From contig JAUCEF010000013.1 of assembly GCA_033558025.1 (NCBI GenBank), positions 4,395,001 through 4,459,000 on the forward strand: 64,000 nucleotides of DNA, in the 5' to 3' direction. The notes below the pieces were generated by a model that was not told the DNA's origin, did not search any database, and saw only the letters and a list, made by a program, of their open reading frames with translations. Made by a program: the position numbers and the translations under genes. The stretch comes from Phytophthora sp. 'mugwort'. Its lineage: Eukaryota > Oomycota > Peronosporomycetes > Peronosporales > Peronosporaceae. Below are positions 1 through 10,446 of the stretch, one piece after another (position 1 is the stretch's first letter; every line of letters begins with the position of its first letter).

Positions 1-2869
1 AGTCTTGCCCACATGGAGGCCATGGAGGCGGAAATGACTGAAATGACTGACGAATTGATTGCCAAGTCGCAAGAAATTCGTAGTCGTGACGAACAAATCG
101 AAGAGCTACGGGAATCTTTAGTGAAGCTTCAGTCCGAGATAGCGACAGCCAACGACGGCGGTATCGAATTTACAAATGAGCGTGAGAACATGCAAAGCCA
201 ACTCAAGGAGAAGGACAATACAGTTAGCATCCTCAAGGAAGAGCTGGACACCCTCAAGTCGCAGTATGATGACCTGGTCGAGAATGAGCGTCGACTCAAG
301 GTCAATCTAGAACAGGAGAACGAAGCTGCAGATGAATTGAAGGAACAAATCGAGACTTTGACAAGGAATTTAGACGAAAGCAAGCAGGAACGAAGTGAAC
401 TGGAACGAAAACTGCAATTTGACAAGGGTGAGATGACGCAGAATCGCAAGGTGATGGAAGAGCTGAATACTTTGAATTCGGACCTTCAGAAGCAGCTGAA
501 TGAAGCAACCAAGAGGGTCACTGAGCTGGAGCGTGCATCTGCATTGTCTAGTGCTTCAAAGGTGCCGTTAATCTCCGAAAAGGAAGTGGCTGAATCCAAG
601 CGGCTAATGTTAGAGATTCAGACTATGCGAACGTCTTTGAACTCCCTGTCGGCAGAGAACGCGCGGCTGAGGAACCAGGAGGGCATGTCGTCGAGTGTTG
701 TACCTGCGAAGCGGGTGTCGGCTGACGTACTGCAGGTGAACTTCACGCCGGAGCAGCTTGCGCGTAAATACCTCGCTGAACGAACGCGGAATGCCTCGTT
801 GCTGTCGCGTTTGCAGACTGTCTGCGGTAACATTCAAGTATTCTGTCGTGTACGACCGATTATCAATGAAGAACTGGAAAAGTCGTGGGGCTCGAAGCTG
901 GCAGTTAATGTGGTGAATCAGTCAGATTTGGCGGCGATGGATATCCGACCGGATCGTTCCTTTTCCAAGGAATCTGGTGATAAAAACATCAGCAATGGAC
1001 ATATGGAGGCTTTGGCAAGCAATAGCTCATGGAAAGTATTCACATTTGATCGAATTCTGGGACCGGAAGAGACGCAAAATGATGTTTTCCGTGAAGTGGA
1101 GCCGATTGCGCAGTCCGTTGTGGATGGATTTAAGGCGTGCATTTTTGCGTATGGACAAACTGGGTCTGGTAAAACGTACACTATGGAGGGTACCTCTAGC
1201 GATCCCGGTCTGAATTACAGGATCATCAGCCACCTTTTTCAGTCAGTTCAGCTGCGTGGCGCTATCTACACTCCAGAACCTGAAAACAACGAAGATCAAG
1301 ACGATGGGATGAATGGGCTGCATGGTTCCTCGGAATCTTCTGTCTTCCACGTTCAAGTGGGCGTGCTTGAGATTTATAACGACTCGTTACGTGACTTAAT
1401 CAACACAACCAACCCGAAGGCCCTGGAAATTCGTCACGATTCGGCAACCGGAGATATTTGTGTTCCTGATCTGACAATGGCGACCGTGTCTTCTCCTCAG
1501 CAAACGATTGACGTACTGCGACATGCACAAACCAACCGTGTTACTGGAAAAACAGACTCGAATATGCACAGTAGTCGATCGCACAGCGTTGTGATCGTGC
1601 AAATCTCGAAACGCAGGCCGGAAAGTGATGATGTTGATAAGGATCCGACTGATTTTGATGCTGAAGAAGAAGGATGTGGCAAGTTGTATCTCGTGGACTT
1701 GGCAGGTTCGGAGAGGGTCAAGAAGAGTAACGTGAGCGGAGATATGCTTAAGGAGGCCGCCCATATTAACAAGTCTCTCTCGGCTCTAGCTGATGTGATG
1801 GAGGCTCTGGACAAAAAGATGGCTCATATTCCATACCGTAACTCAAAACTCACGTATTTACTGCAGGATGTACTAAACTCATCCTGCAAAACAGTGATGA
1901 TTGTGAACGTCGGTCCGACTATTGAGAACGCGAACGAGACATTCAGGTCGCTTCAGTTGGCAGAGCGAGTGCGCAACATTGTGGTGGGAAGGAATCAGAT
2001 TGTGAAGAACAAAAAGGATATCCTGTCCGCCAAGAAAGCATTCGCTGAGCTCCAGTCGTTGAAGCAGCAGATGCAAATCTCCAAGAGGAAATATATGCAA
2101 TCACAACAGTCTGTGGTTGCTATGGTAAGTCGCTGTCGGTCTTCTTTGTATTCGAGGAGGCATTTATTCTCACGTCACGGTTCCGATGCCTCCTCTCCTT
2201 CAGAAACGAGACCAGAAGAACCAGTCGGAAAAAGAGTCGGCAGCGCTGCAGAACCGGCTTAGAGCATGGGAGACTCAGAACGAGAGTTTGAAGACTCAAA
2301 ATGAATTACTGAAAAAACTCATGGACGATCTAAGCAGCCAGCTTAAATCGGAGCGAGAGACGAAGCAAAAGGAGGCGGAACAACGCGAAGCTGCTCAACG
2401 ACTTTTGCGCCAACAAAATGCGAAGACACGGGTGTCGTCCTCACAGCAAGAGGCACAGCAAAAATTGCTTCACGAGCGCGAAGAAGAGATCAAAAAGCTG
2501 CGGCAGCAGTTGACCGAAGCTAGACGACGAAGTACTTCCTCGCTCATCCCGCGGCTTCCGTTATCGTCACCGCCCATGAAAAAGTCGAAGAGTACTCGCC
2601 CTGCTAGTTCTCCAGGCAATAATCGACAAGATGGTGACAGTACAAGTGCAACAGGAGTGCCAAATACAAGTGCGAGTCGCATTACTAAAACGCACACGGT
2701 CGCTCGCAGGTCGGCTGGGTCACGCTTGCAGTCAAACGATACGATGTCGGGCAGTGGAACCAGCACAGATCAAAGTCCGCTGAGTAACAAACGTGCAAGT
2801 TCGTTGGGCTCGACAAGATCATCATCAGCCCGGGTACCCGCCAAATCCAAGCCGGGTGCCTGGAAATAA
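1..2869 (+). CDS. Kinesin-14-like motor protein, 5' partial, two exons
   Basis: Microtubule motor ATPase. The frame is open from base 1; the first ATG is at 13, but the N-terminal coiled coil probably starts upstream, so the gene is cut by the window. An intron (GTAAGT...CTTCAG, 2125-2203) joins exon 1 (to 2124) to exon 2 (2204-2869) in phase, giving at least 925 residues. Residues about 1-255 are heptad-rich coiled coil. A neck and GNIQVFCRVRP signature (about residue 273) is typical of kinesin-14 motors. P-loop GQTGSGKT lies near 381, switch I NMHSSRSH near 517 and switch II LVDLAGSER near 560. The motor is followed by a second coiled coil (about 660-780) and a Ser/Thr/Arg-rich tail. Most kinesin-14s carry the motor at the C-terminus, so this internal motor is less usual. 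Family assignment is firm; cargo and polarity are inferred. Confidence 0.93.
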
Positions 2870-3075
2870 TTGGCAGAGCAAAGAAGTCATACAGGAGCGC
2901 ATTCAAGCTCTTTAGATCGCGATAGAGAGCGTTGGAGCCTGGAGGACATAAGTCAAGGCATGGTGATCGATCGTAGATCACCGTCGTTAGTTCATTCAAT
3001 GAGTAAGTCATCAATTCGAAGTACATCAGCGCGGCGACATTAACGCGGAATGTATATGTCAAACGCAAATGGTTA
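2870..3075. other. Convergent intergenic spacer
   Basis: About 200 bp between the stop codons of two converging genes. I see no gene in it; it must hold both 3' ends. Confidence 0.6.
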
Positions 3076-4889
3076 TTAACTAGTGCTACCATTTACATGC
3101 GAGCTGGGGGGAGGGATCACCGCGTTTGTGTAGTCTGCCAAGCTCCGCAGCACTTGCCGGAGCAGGCCTTTTTGTTGACTTACGTTGTCAAACACGTGCA
3201 GCAGCTCAAATAGAAGATCTTCTTGCACCTCCGTAGCAGTCTCTGCAGCGTCACGATGTGCCGGCGACATGAAGCCGATATTTGGGGGGTTAAGAACACG
3301 CTCCAGAACGTCAGTGATCGCTGGTTTCACAATGTTGTTAAAGGCCTCGTCTTCTTCACTCTGGTCCTCGCTCTCAATTTCATGAAGCGGTGCCGTCATT
3401 AAAGACATCGAACCGGCTGCTGAGATCGCTGCTGCTGTGCTATTGTTAGAGATTGTCGAATAAGTGTCGACCAAAGCCTTTTCTTCGCCAGTTGGAGTCC
3501 CAGGAGCACCATGATCGCCGTGATGTGTTTGTGAAGTGACAGCTGCTGCCGCCGCTTCTGCTTGAGCCTTTAATTCCAGCTGCAGACTCGTAGATGACAA
3601 GCGAATGGTGTTAAAATCCCATCCACTGCCCACTGAAGCATCTCGAGCATGGCATTTGTCGCTATCTCTTTGACCATATGATGGTAGAGTGTCATCACGG
3701 CCGACGCTCAGAGGGGGACGGAAGCTGCTATTCATGTGCCCAAATCCGTCCTCGACACGACCGTTGTTGAAGCTGCTTGCTTCGCTCTCCTGGCGATCTC
3801 GCTGCTGTTCTTCTAACTGGTTTCGATCCAAAAGCTCTGTGAGATGAGATATGTGCTTGGCAGAGCGGATGAACGGGTGCTGCAGTAATTCGGACGCAGT
3901 TGGTCGATCCTGTGGTAGTTTCTGCAGACAACACGACACAAAATCGACGAATCGAGGCGAAAAACTGCCTTCTAACACAGGCGGGTCCATCGTTGGAATC
4001 ATGAAAAGCACCTTCATCGGATGAATACTGTCGTTCATCACATCAAAAGTTACAAGAACATGTCAGTACAATCTGATAAATAAACCTTTCTGTAAGAATA
4101 CAAAACCCACGCACTCAGCTAATGGAGGTGCTCCCTTCGCCATCTCGATCGCAGTGATACCCAACGACCAAATATCTGCCTTGAAGTCATACTCGGACTC
4201 CTGAATGACTTCAGGTGCCATCCAAAACGGAGTTCCCACAGCCGTGTTGCGCTTCGTCATTGTCTCTGTAATTTGTCCAGTGACACCAAAATCCGCCAGC
4301 TTGACGTGACCATCTCCGCTCAGCAGCACATTTGCAGCTTTGACATCGCGGTGGATTTTTTTCTCCGAGTGCAGATACTCTAACCCCTTCAGCAGTTCAC
4401 GCAGAATAATGGCGATGAAAGCCTCGTCCAGCGGACCATTGCGCATGATGTCCAGCACCGAGCCGCCCGACAAAAACTCCATGATGATCCTACACAAATA
4501 AAAAGCCAGAAACCGTCAGCCTATGGGACCACACCGCCATACCGGACAATATTGCACCGACCACAGCTTTGTCCCCGCGATGAACGAGCCCGAGTACGTC
4601 GTGAGCTGCTCGCACGAACACTGAGACAGTACGTGAATCTCCTGCTCGTCATATTACGCGCCAACCAAGCGTTACATTAAAACACAACCCACGCACAATG
4701 GTAAAAAGGGTATGGCCGCACCTGCTGCACGTCCTCGATCTCGTCGGCTGCGGACTCGAGGTCGATAATCTTGATGGCAACCACCTCGTCTGTCTGGGTG
4801 TTGATTCCCTTGTAGACCTCCCCGAAGGCACCACCGCCGATCCGCTCTAGCAGCTCGTACTGCAAAGTCGGGTCTAGACTACCGCTCAT
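3076..4889 (-). CDS. Ste20-family GCK-III (MST3/STK25-like) protein kinase, four exons
   Basis: Serine/threonine kinase of the germinal-centre kinase III type. Exons on the minus strand are 4889-4722, 4641-4562, 4489-4115 and 4027-3076, all with GT-AG borders, giving 524 residues. The kinase domain spans about 12-262: Gly-rich loop GGGAFGEV at 18-25, catalytic Lys40, HRD at 129-131, DFG at 149-151, and activation segment [10 protein letters not shown] at 167-176, which is the GCK-III/MST form. The intron before exon 3 splits the codon for the Trp before IIMEFL. After the kinase comes a Ser/Ala-rich linker and a C-terminal helical region that could serve for dimerisation, as in GCK-III kinases. 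Relatives control cell polarity, Golgi and cytoskeleton; the role here is inferred. The start ATG at 4889 precedes a normal kinase N-lobe. Confidence 0.93.
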
Positions 4890-5408
4890 CCAGGCACTGT
4901 ATGTACGCTAATGGCGTCCAAGATGCTGCCCGCGCGTTCTTTAATGGCAGTATAAAGTAAGGGGGCGAATTTTCGTTTAATGACATTCATTTTAATGACC
5001 TGACGTCACGATTTCGGTGTGGTGCCAATCGACCAAACTATCCAATATGATCGAATAGTTAGTTTGTGTTAAACGTTTCAGACGTCTTGAATTTCCTCTA
5101 CCTACGGGCAACATGAATGACGGGCAGTGACGAAGGCACGCTGGGATCGTTGACATTACTGGAGGGCACACTTCCACCCGCTGTACTTCTTAGGAATGCT
5201 AACCGCTGCAGGAGCTGATCCGCACTTCTTGCACTCTGCTCGAGCTAACATGCAATATGCATGCAACAATCAAACATGGTAAGTAGCTGCACTATATGTG
5301 ACGGGGCACATAACACCTTGCGCACAGGAAGTGTGACTTCCGGAGAGTATACAAACTCTCAGTGCACGGCAGTTCACTAGTCCCTGGTCTGAGGAGACTG
5401 TTACCAAA
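4890..5408. other. Stretch without recognisable gene
   Basis: Upstream region of the GCK-III kinase, so it should hold that promoter. No convincing coding sequence; short open frames here have no recognisable motifs. Confidence 0.5.
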
Positions 5409-5772
5409 CTAGGTAGATACTAGATAGGCACGCCGATTGACCTGCGTATCGATGGCGCGGCGCACCTCGGCCAGACGCCGCTTGGGGTGTCGCGGTTCAA
5501 GTTGGGTGGCGGCGTAAGGTGGCCTTTTGCCTGACGCGCTGCCGGTTTGGACCGTCGCAGCAGGCAAGGCACCGCCGTACAGAACTCCTGCCCACGGGTT
5601 CGCCACGCTCGGCGAAAGCGTCCCGGGCCATGAGGTGCTCGCAGCACACGCACGCCAGACGTGGCAGTGCGCGGCCGTCCATGTCGAGCGGCGGCATGGT
5701 CACCATAACCGCGCACGTTGAGCACTTCTCGCGCTGCATCGTTAGCTTGAATGAGAAACTGAAAGCGTGCAT
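5409..5772 (-). pseudogene. Small protein with three Cys-x2-Cys-type pairs, frame broken
   Basis: I do not recognise a named family. The frame from 5772 encodes a short basic protein with CSTC, CVCC and CLACC pairs spaced like a small zinc-binding protein. It stops at 5497, while the neighbouring frame on the same strand continues a coding-like, Arg-rich stretch (RHPKRRLAEVRRAIDTQ) to 5409. This pattern suggests one shift near 5505 in a formerly longer gene, or an unrecognised splice. The start could also be the internal Met just before REKC. The antisense frame is open too, but has no such motif. Confidence is low because the window offers no second copy for comparison. Confidence 0.33.
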
Positions 5773-6416
5773 ATTTTTGACTAATACTGAATTAGTGAGA
5801 CAATTGTGCTAGTTTTGTAGTTTCGGGCATAGTTTGGGCAGTCAGGATAGCAATGACAGTCTATACGAGAGGTGAATACAGTATGTAAAAACAGAGCGCA
5901 AGGGAATGCCGAAAGGTAGGAAAAGGCGGCAAGACAGTGGTAAGACGGACACATCGACAGACAGGTTACCGGTTGCTAGATAGGGAATAAGACTGAATAT
6001 ATTTATAGGTGACCCCTTTAATGTGTTTACATACTAACTATTAGTCACCTATAAAGTACCCTAGATATTATCCTGTTGGGTGGTTCTGAAGTCTTGTACC
6101 ATACGTGTGGTAACCATCCGTGACGTCATTACCGTGACGCCATAGAGATGTTGGCTACATCACTTAGGGTACTTGGGTACACCATTCTGAAGAGTGACAA
6201 GGCACTCTTCATGTAACCCCGTTACATGTACATCCCCCATTTAGGTTCCGTTTACCGACCATCCAGGGCTAATGAAAGGAAGTCGCCATCTTTTACTCTC
6301 CAAGTCGAATTGCATCGAGTTTGCTGCGGTTAGTTCGCAGCCGGCTCATTTCCTTTTGGAGCTCCTAGCACTTTCGCGTGTGCTTCTTCTTCTCAGCTTC
6401 CACGTCAGCCTCAAGC
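5773..6416. other. Possible degenerate LTR and leader upstream of gag relic
   Basis: No gene. The sequence just before the gag-like frame could be the remains of an LTR and untranslated leader, but I found no second LTR copy to prove it. Confidence 0.25.
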
Positions 6417-6960
6417 ATGACCAAGACTTGGTCTGATAGCGGTGCGAAAGCGCCTGCCAAGCCTGTTGCTTTTAAGCAGCAGGCTAAGAGCTCTAAGCCA
6501 TCTGGCAAAGGCTCTACCACTAACGGATCCACCAAGGTGGCATTCAAGGTGACTCCCGAGGCGCTTGAGCCGCCTGTGGAGGATCCTGAGCTCTCGTTAA
6601 CTATGAGGAGGACTCTCCCGTATCCTGGGGTGACAGCGAAATTCCGCTCGTCAACGGCTCTGACGGCGACTCGAGTCAGTCCGATTCGCTTGGGTCTCGT
6701 ACCCCGCTGTGTAGCCACGAGCACTGAAGCCTGTATGCTGTGAGAATGATCATATGCCAGCGGATGCGTACTCGCTGCATCGGGGCTGAGTGATCTCCGA
6801 TCGCTCATGGGACTGCGCTGAGAAGGGGACGCGTGAAGGGCCGCGCTGACCGACAAGGAGGAATGTTGAAAAGTGAGGTCCACTTTGAAGTAAGCGCCTG
6901 ATGCGTGTACGTCGAACAAATGCACGGGGGAGGGGGATTGCTGTGGATCAGTGTGCGGCA
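6417..6960 (+). pseudogene. Decayed gag-like frame of an LTR retrotransposon
   Basis: From the ATG at 6417 the frame gives a Lys/Ser/Pro-rich N-terminus (MTKTWSDSGAKAPAKP) like Gag proteins of oomycete LTR retrotransposons. About 60 codons in, the coding-like signal moves to another frame (WGDSEIPLVNGSDGDSSQSD, near 6620-6690), and later bits (DHMPADAYSLH near 6750) are followed by stops. At least one shift and several stops mark it as dead. No protease, reverse transcriptase or integrase follows, so this is a 5' fragment. The long antisense frame over the same bases has no motifs. Assignment rests on general Gag character and recollection of the family, so it is tentative. Confidence 0.4.
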
Positions 6961-8089
6961 GGGAAAGCCCGACGTGGGTCGGTACATAACTGTAATGCAA
7001 AGGTTAAGATGAATCTGACGCCCACTTTACTTGTTGACCGCAGGTGCGAGACCAAACGCGGTCCGAGATCGACATTCAACTCATAGGTTGTTGGGCATCG
7101 CCGTAAAGCTCTAGAAGTGTCTCCGTCCCCTGCGCCGACGATTTCCAATGTCTACACATCAACCAACATCGTCACCTGCACCACCGTTACCAGCAGTATG
7201 GGGCTCCGCAGTGACAGTGCCGTATCTCGGAGTGACCAACCCACCTCGAAGAGAAAACGATGTGATTGAGCCGCCGAAAGCCTGCCGTCTGTCTGGTGAG
7301 AATGGCAGCGATATTTTCGGCATTCGGACTTTCACGCATGGAGCACAGTTTTGAGGAGCCTTACACTGTTGCTGACATGTCCGTTATGGTAGGGTGTGGC
7401 TCAGTGCTGTCGGCTGTTTTAGCCGTTGTCTGTAAAACGACTTAAAGGCCTTTTATAGACAATGACTACATGGTATAATTTCCATTAGTGTCACGGTATA
7501 CAATTTAGCTGGATAAGGCGATTTTAGATGATGGCAGCTCCAGCACCCGGAATACGGTACTGCAGTGTCAGCGAGTTAGTGATGGCGTCCTTTTTCCGCC
7601 AATAGGGATTCAATGCGCCCGCCTTGAAAACGCTACATAGCAGAATGCGAGGATGCTCCGCCGCCTAGAGCTTGAGTCCACTCGATAACCTCTCGCTTGT
7701 CGAGGTTTGTTTTAGAGGTTCGCTTGGGGACATGATTAGTGCGATGGACTGAGAGTACGTGATTATTCGAAATATCAGAGCGAGACCTTCGATGTAATCG
7801 TTGCCATGCTATATAATTCGATGCAATTGTAGAGGACTTAGAACGGTATAGGTACCCTATTTGGAACGGTAAAATAAACAGATTGTATTCACTCAAAATG
7901 GCGACCTTGAGTACTTTATTGGGATAGGTATACTATTTGGTAAGACCCGTTAATATTGTTCAACTACTGCACCAAACAAAACAACTTGGCACGTACAAAA
8001 GTCATGATCTTTAGATTGGATGAACTGGTGACAATAGTAAAAAAAACGGCCAGTTCGACAACAAAAGGACTGACTTGATAAACCATTAC
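6961..8089. other. Gene-poor stretch with a faint transposase-like trace
   Basis: No intact gene. On the minus strand around 7750-7640 a short coding-like peptide (TNLDKREVIEWTQALGG) resembles the N-terminal DNA-binding helices of oomycete DDE transposases, but it is interrupted after some 40 codons and I cannot name the element. Confidence 0.3.
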
Positions 8090-8891
8090 CTCAGGGCATC
8101 GATGAATAGCCTCCTCAAAGCTACGTTTTACTACCTACTCATCTAAAGCCTCCCTGACCGCAATCGCGGCTTTAATAGACGCAGATGCTTCGCTTTTCAG
8201 GTTCTCCTTCCTTCTTGATGCCTTGAAGCCACCAAGAATGGACGCTTTCAGCGGTCCCATTGCGCATACGTCCAGCGATGGACACACCGCAGTACTATCG
8301 ACAGGGATGGGGAGGGTCCTTGCTAGCGTTGGTACCTCGGCAACAAGGTGCTGGCCCTTCAGCGAGACATTAGATAAAGCCGGAGGACAGAAGGCTGGGT
8401 AATTTCGTATTTTAGTAGCCTCTTTATGTATATTTCCATCCTACGTCGTCCGTCCATGCATCTGCACAAATAAAAGTGTCCGGGCGGGGAAGTTGGAATT
8501 TCTGTTCTGCTAAGGTGTCCACCTGATGATGAAGAGTATCGGAAGTTTCCATCTTTAAAGTACAATAATGTACACGAAATTTTAGTATTTTTAATAAATA
8601 AATTCGTAAAAACATTCAGAATGTACTGTCCGTGCGAGTCGTTAGCACTACTGTCAGCCTTCACAGGTACGCGTTAATCCCAACAATATGAGCAGGATCC
8701 TGAACCTTCAAGCCCCAGGCGCTGTGGTGTGGCATTTTACAGTTAATGTCTCTCTCATCAATATTGAGAATGCCACGCACTGACCATACAGCCTTAAATT
8801 TTAGAACGAACTCAGCGCGAGTCACTTGAAGCTCTTCCAGTGATTTTTGGCGCCTTGGGGTTCTACAATCAAAACTCGTCGCTAGGTACAA
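8090..8891 (-). pseudogene. Pogo/Tc1-like DDE transposase relic
   Basis: Minus-strand fragments in changing frames read like the catalytic part of a pogo-type (DDE_1) transposase. An N-terminal part contains GILNIDERDINCKMPHH, with the first catalytic-type Asp (about 8775). The next contains ADAWTDDVGWKYT and LLKYEITQPSV (about 8460-8400). The last, near 8300-8200, contains a CPSLDVCAMGPLKA stretch corresponding to the family's third acidic position. Shifts and stops separate the parts, and no terminal repeats were found, so this is an inactive fragment. The family is recognised from motif order, not from a search. Confidence 0.55.
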
Positions 8892-10133
8892 GCAAGCTGA
8901 TAGGATAATAAAAATACTCTCAAAACAGTAATAACAGATTACCGCTTAGCTAAAACGCTGACAGAGGCGGTCCATCGCCAGCACACGAGTCTTCCGACTG
9001 GATATATACGCCGCAACTCATTGCGGGCCCTCCACACACATCATATCGACGGTAGCATTCGCCGATAGCCACTACATGTCAAACACTGGTAAAAGCTAGA
9101 GTATTTTGAGCTAAACATTACGGCAACTATTTACTTCTTGCCGCGGCGAACATCCTTTATGCGCACATTAGAAATCAGTTCCTTAATCCCTTGGGCTTTT
9201 GAGCGTCTTGGAGGGCTTGGGTCCATTGAAGGAAAGCAGCTTCTCCGCCTGCTTGAACCAGCTAAACACGCTGCCGCGAGGGTAGAGGGTACGCCAGAAT
9301 CCTCTAAGCTTTCTCCACACCTACATCTTGAACGAGAAGGTCTACGACCTGTTTCCCCTTGATTTTGTACATCTGTTGCTTGTGTGAACCGTGGGTTTAC
9401 TCCAAATTCGCAGCACTGTAAGAAATAAAATGTTGTGAAGTAGCCGAAGTAACATATAGAAATAGAAATATTTTCAAAAAAATAGGATTCAGACTGATGT
9501 GACTTTGCTAAGGAGCAAATCTGTGGACCGTCTCATGCCGAAAGGACCGAAGCACATCCTTGCAGCGCGTGCTCGCGTGCTGGACGCATACCAAGAAGGC
9601 AGAGACTGGATGCTTATAACCGACTGCACTGATTCCAGTACCACCCGCGATGTTGTAGACTAGGGAAGCCTGCGCTGATGGAGAAGGGCGGGGCGAATGC
9701 AGCGAGCACAAAGTGCGCGCCGGCAATGGAAGACGCAGCATGACGTCTACTGGGAAGACTTTATGGGCAAGACCATATGGACATTAGCGTCGAGTCTCAT
9801 ATTTTATGATCGCACTACCTTTATTAAACGTTATTCTATGTATGTCTTAAGCCGCACATCAAGGCGTATTTCGCATTAAGCCATAAAGAGATGCTCAGCG
9901 CACCATATGGCCAGAACCCCGAGCTGTAAATACAACTGCTAGAGAAGGTAACCGAGCATTGCATGCCATGCACTGATATGCGTCTGGTTAACAAGATGGC
10001 TCGCATTGCGCACGTTCTGTCACGGCAGCGATTCGCAGCGAGCCCATGGAATACGAGACCTAGGGCGTTTGCTCTACACTAAATTCACATTAGACTACAA
10101 TGATATTTTGGCTTTTATATCAAAAGAAGCTAG
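8892..10133. other. Stretch without recognisable gene
   Basis: More than 1.2 kb between transposon remains. Short open frames exist on both strands (for example near 9140-9360) but show no motif, no plausible splicing and no continuity. I see nothing I can support. Confidence 0.5.
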
Positions 10134-10147
10134 CCCCTTACTTCCCA
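10134..10147 (+). repeat. piggyBac left terminal inverted repeat
   Basis: CCCCTTACTTCCCA, matching the inverted right end with one mismatch. The flanking four bases are CTAG in place of TTAA. Confidence 0.7.
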
Positions 10148-10205
10148 TATGTTGTACCGTAGAACATAAGAGGTGCATAGCTTGCTTCGCTTTTTTTCGC
10201 TATGT

Positions 10206-10229
10206 TTATGTTGGACCTCCAACATAAGG
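10206..10229. repeat. Subterminal palindrome, left copy
   Basis: A 24-bp near-perfect palindrome built on TTATGTTGGA and its complement. It differs from the right copy at one central base. It lies about 70 bp inside the left end, where transposase-binding sites often lie. Confidence 0.7.
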
Positions 10230-10446
10230 CATTTTTATACTTGGAATTTGTATTTGCGTACTGTCACTTTCACTCTATAGTGAAATCAAGATAACAGTTA
10301 GAGTGGAAAACAGCCAAATGCACAGGCTAGGTTTCGGCGAAGATGCAGTTCGGTTGAGCGTGATATATAGAGTGTACTCTCCACCCACAACGAACGGGTG
10401 CCCCCCAGCAAAGTCTTCGTTCTTCAAAACGGCGAGACGAGGCAAG

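Noticed and set aside
5519..5812. Plus-strand frame opposite the Cys-pair protein
   Set aside because: No motif; the Cys pairs are only on the minus strand.
6365..7000. Minus-strand frame of 211 codons opposite the gag relic
   Set aside because: No motifs, low complexity, and it mirrors the coding-like plus strand.
9119..9362. Short coding-like traces on both strands
   Set aside because: Interrupted within a few dozen codons in every frame and no motif to anchor them.
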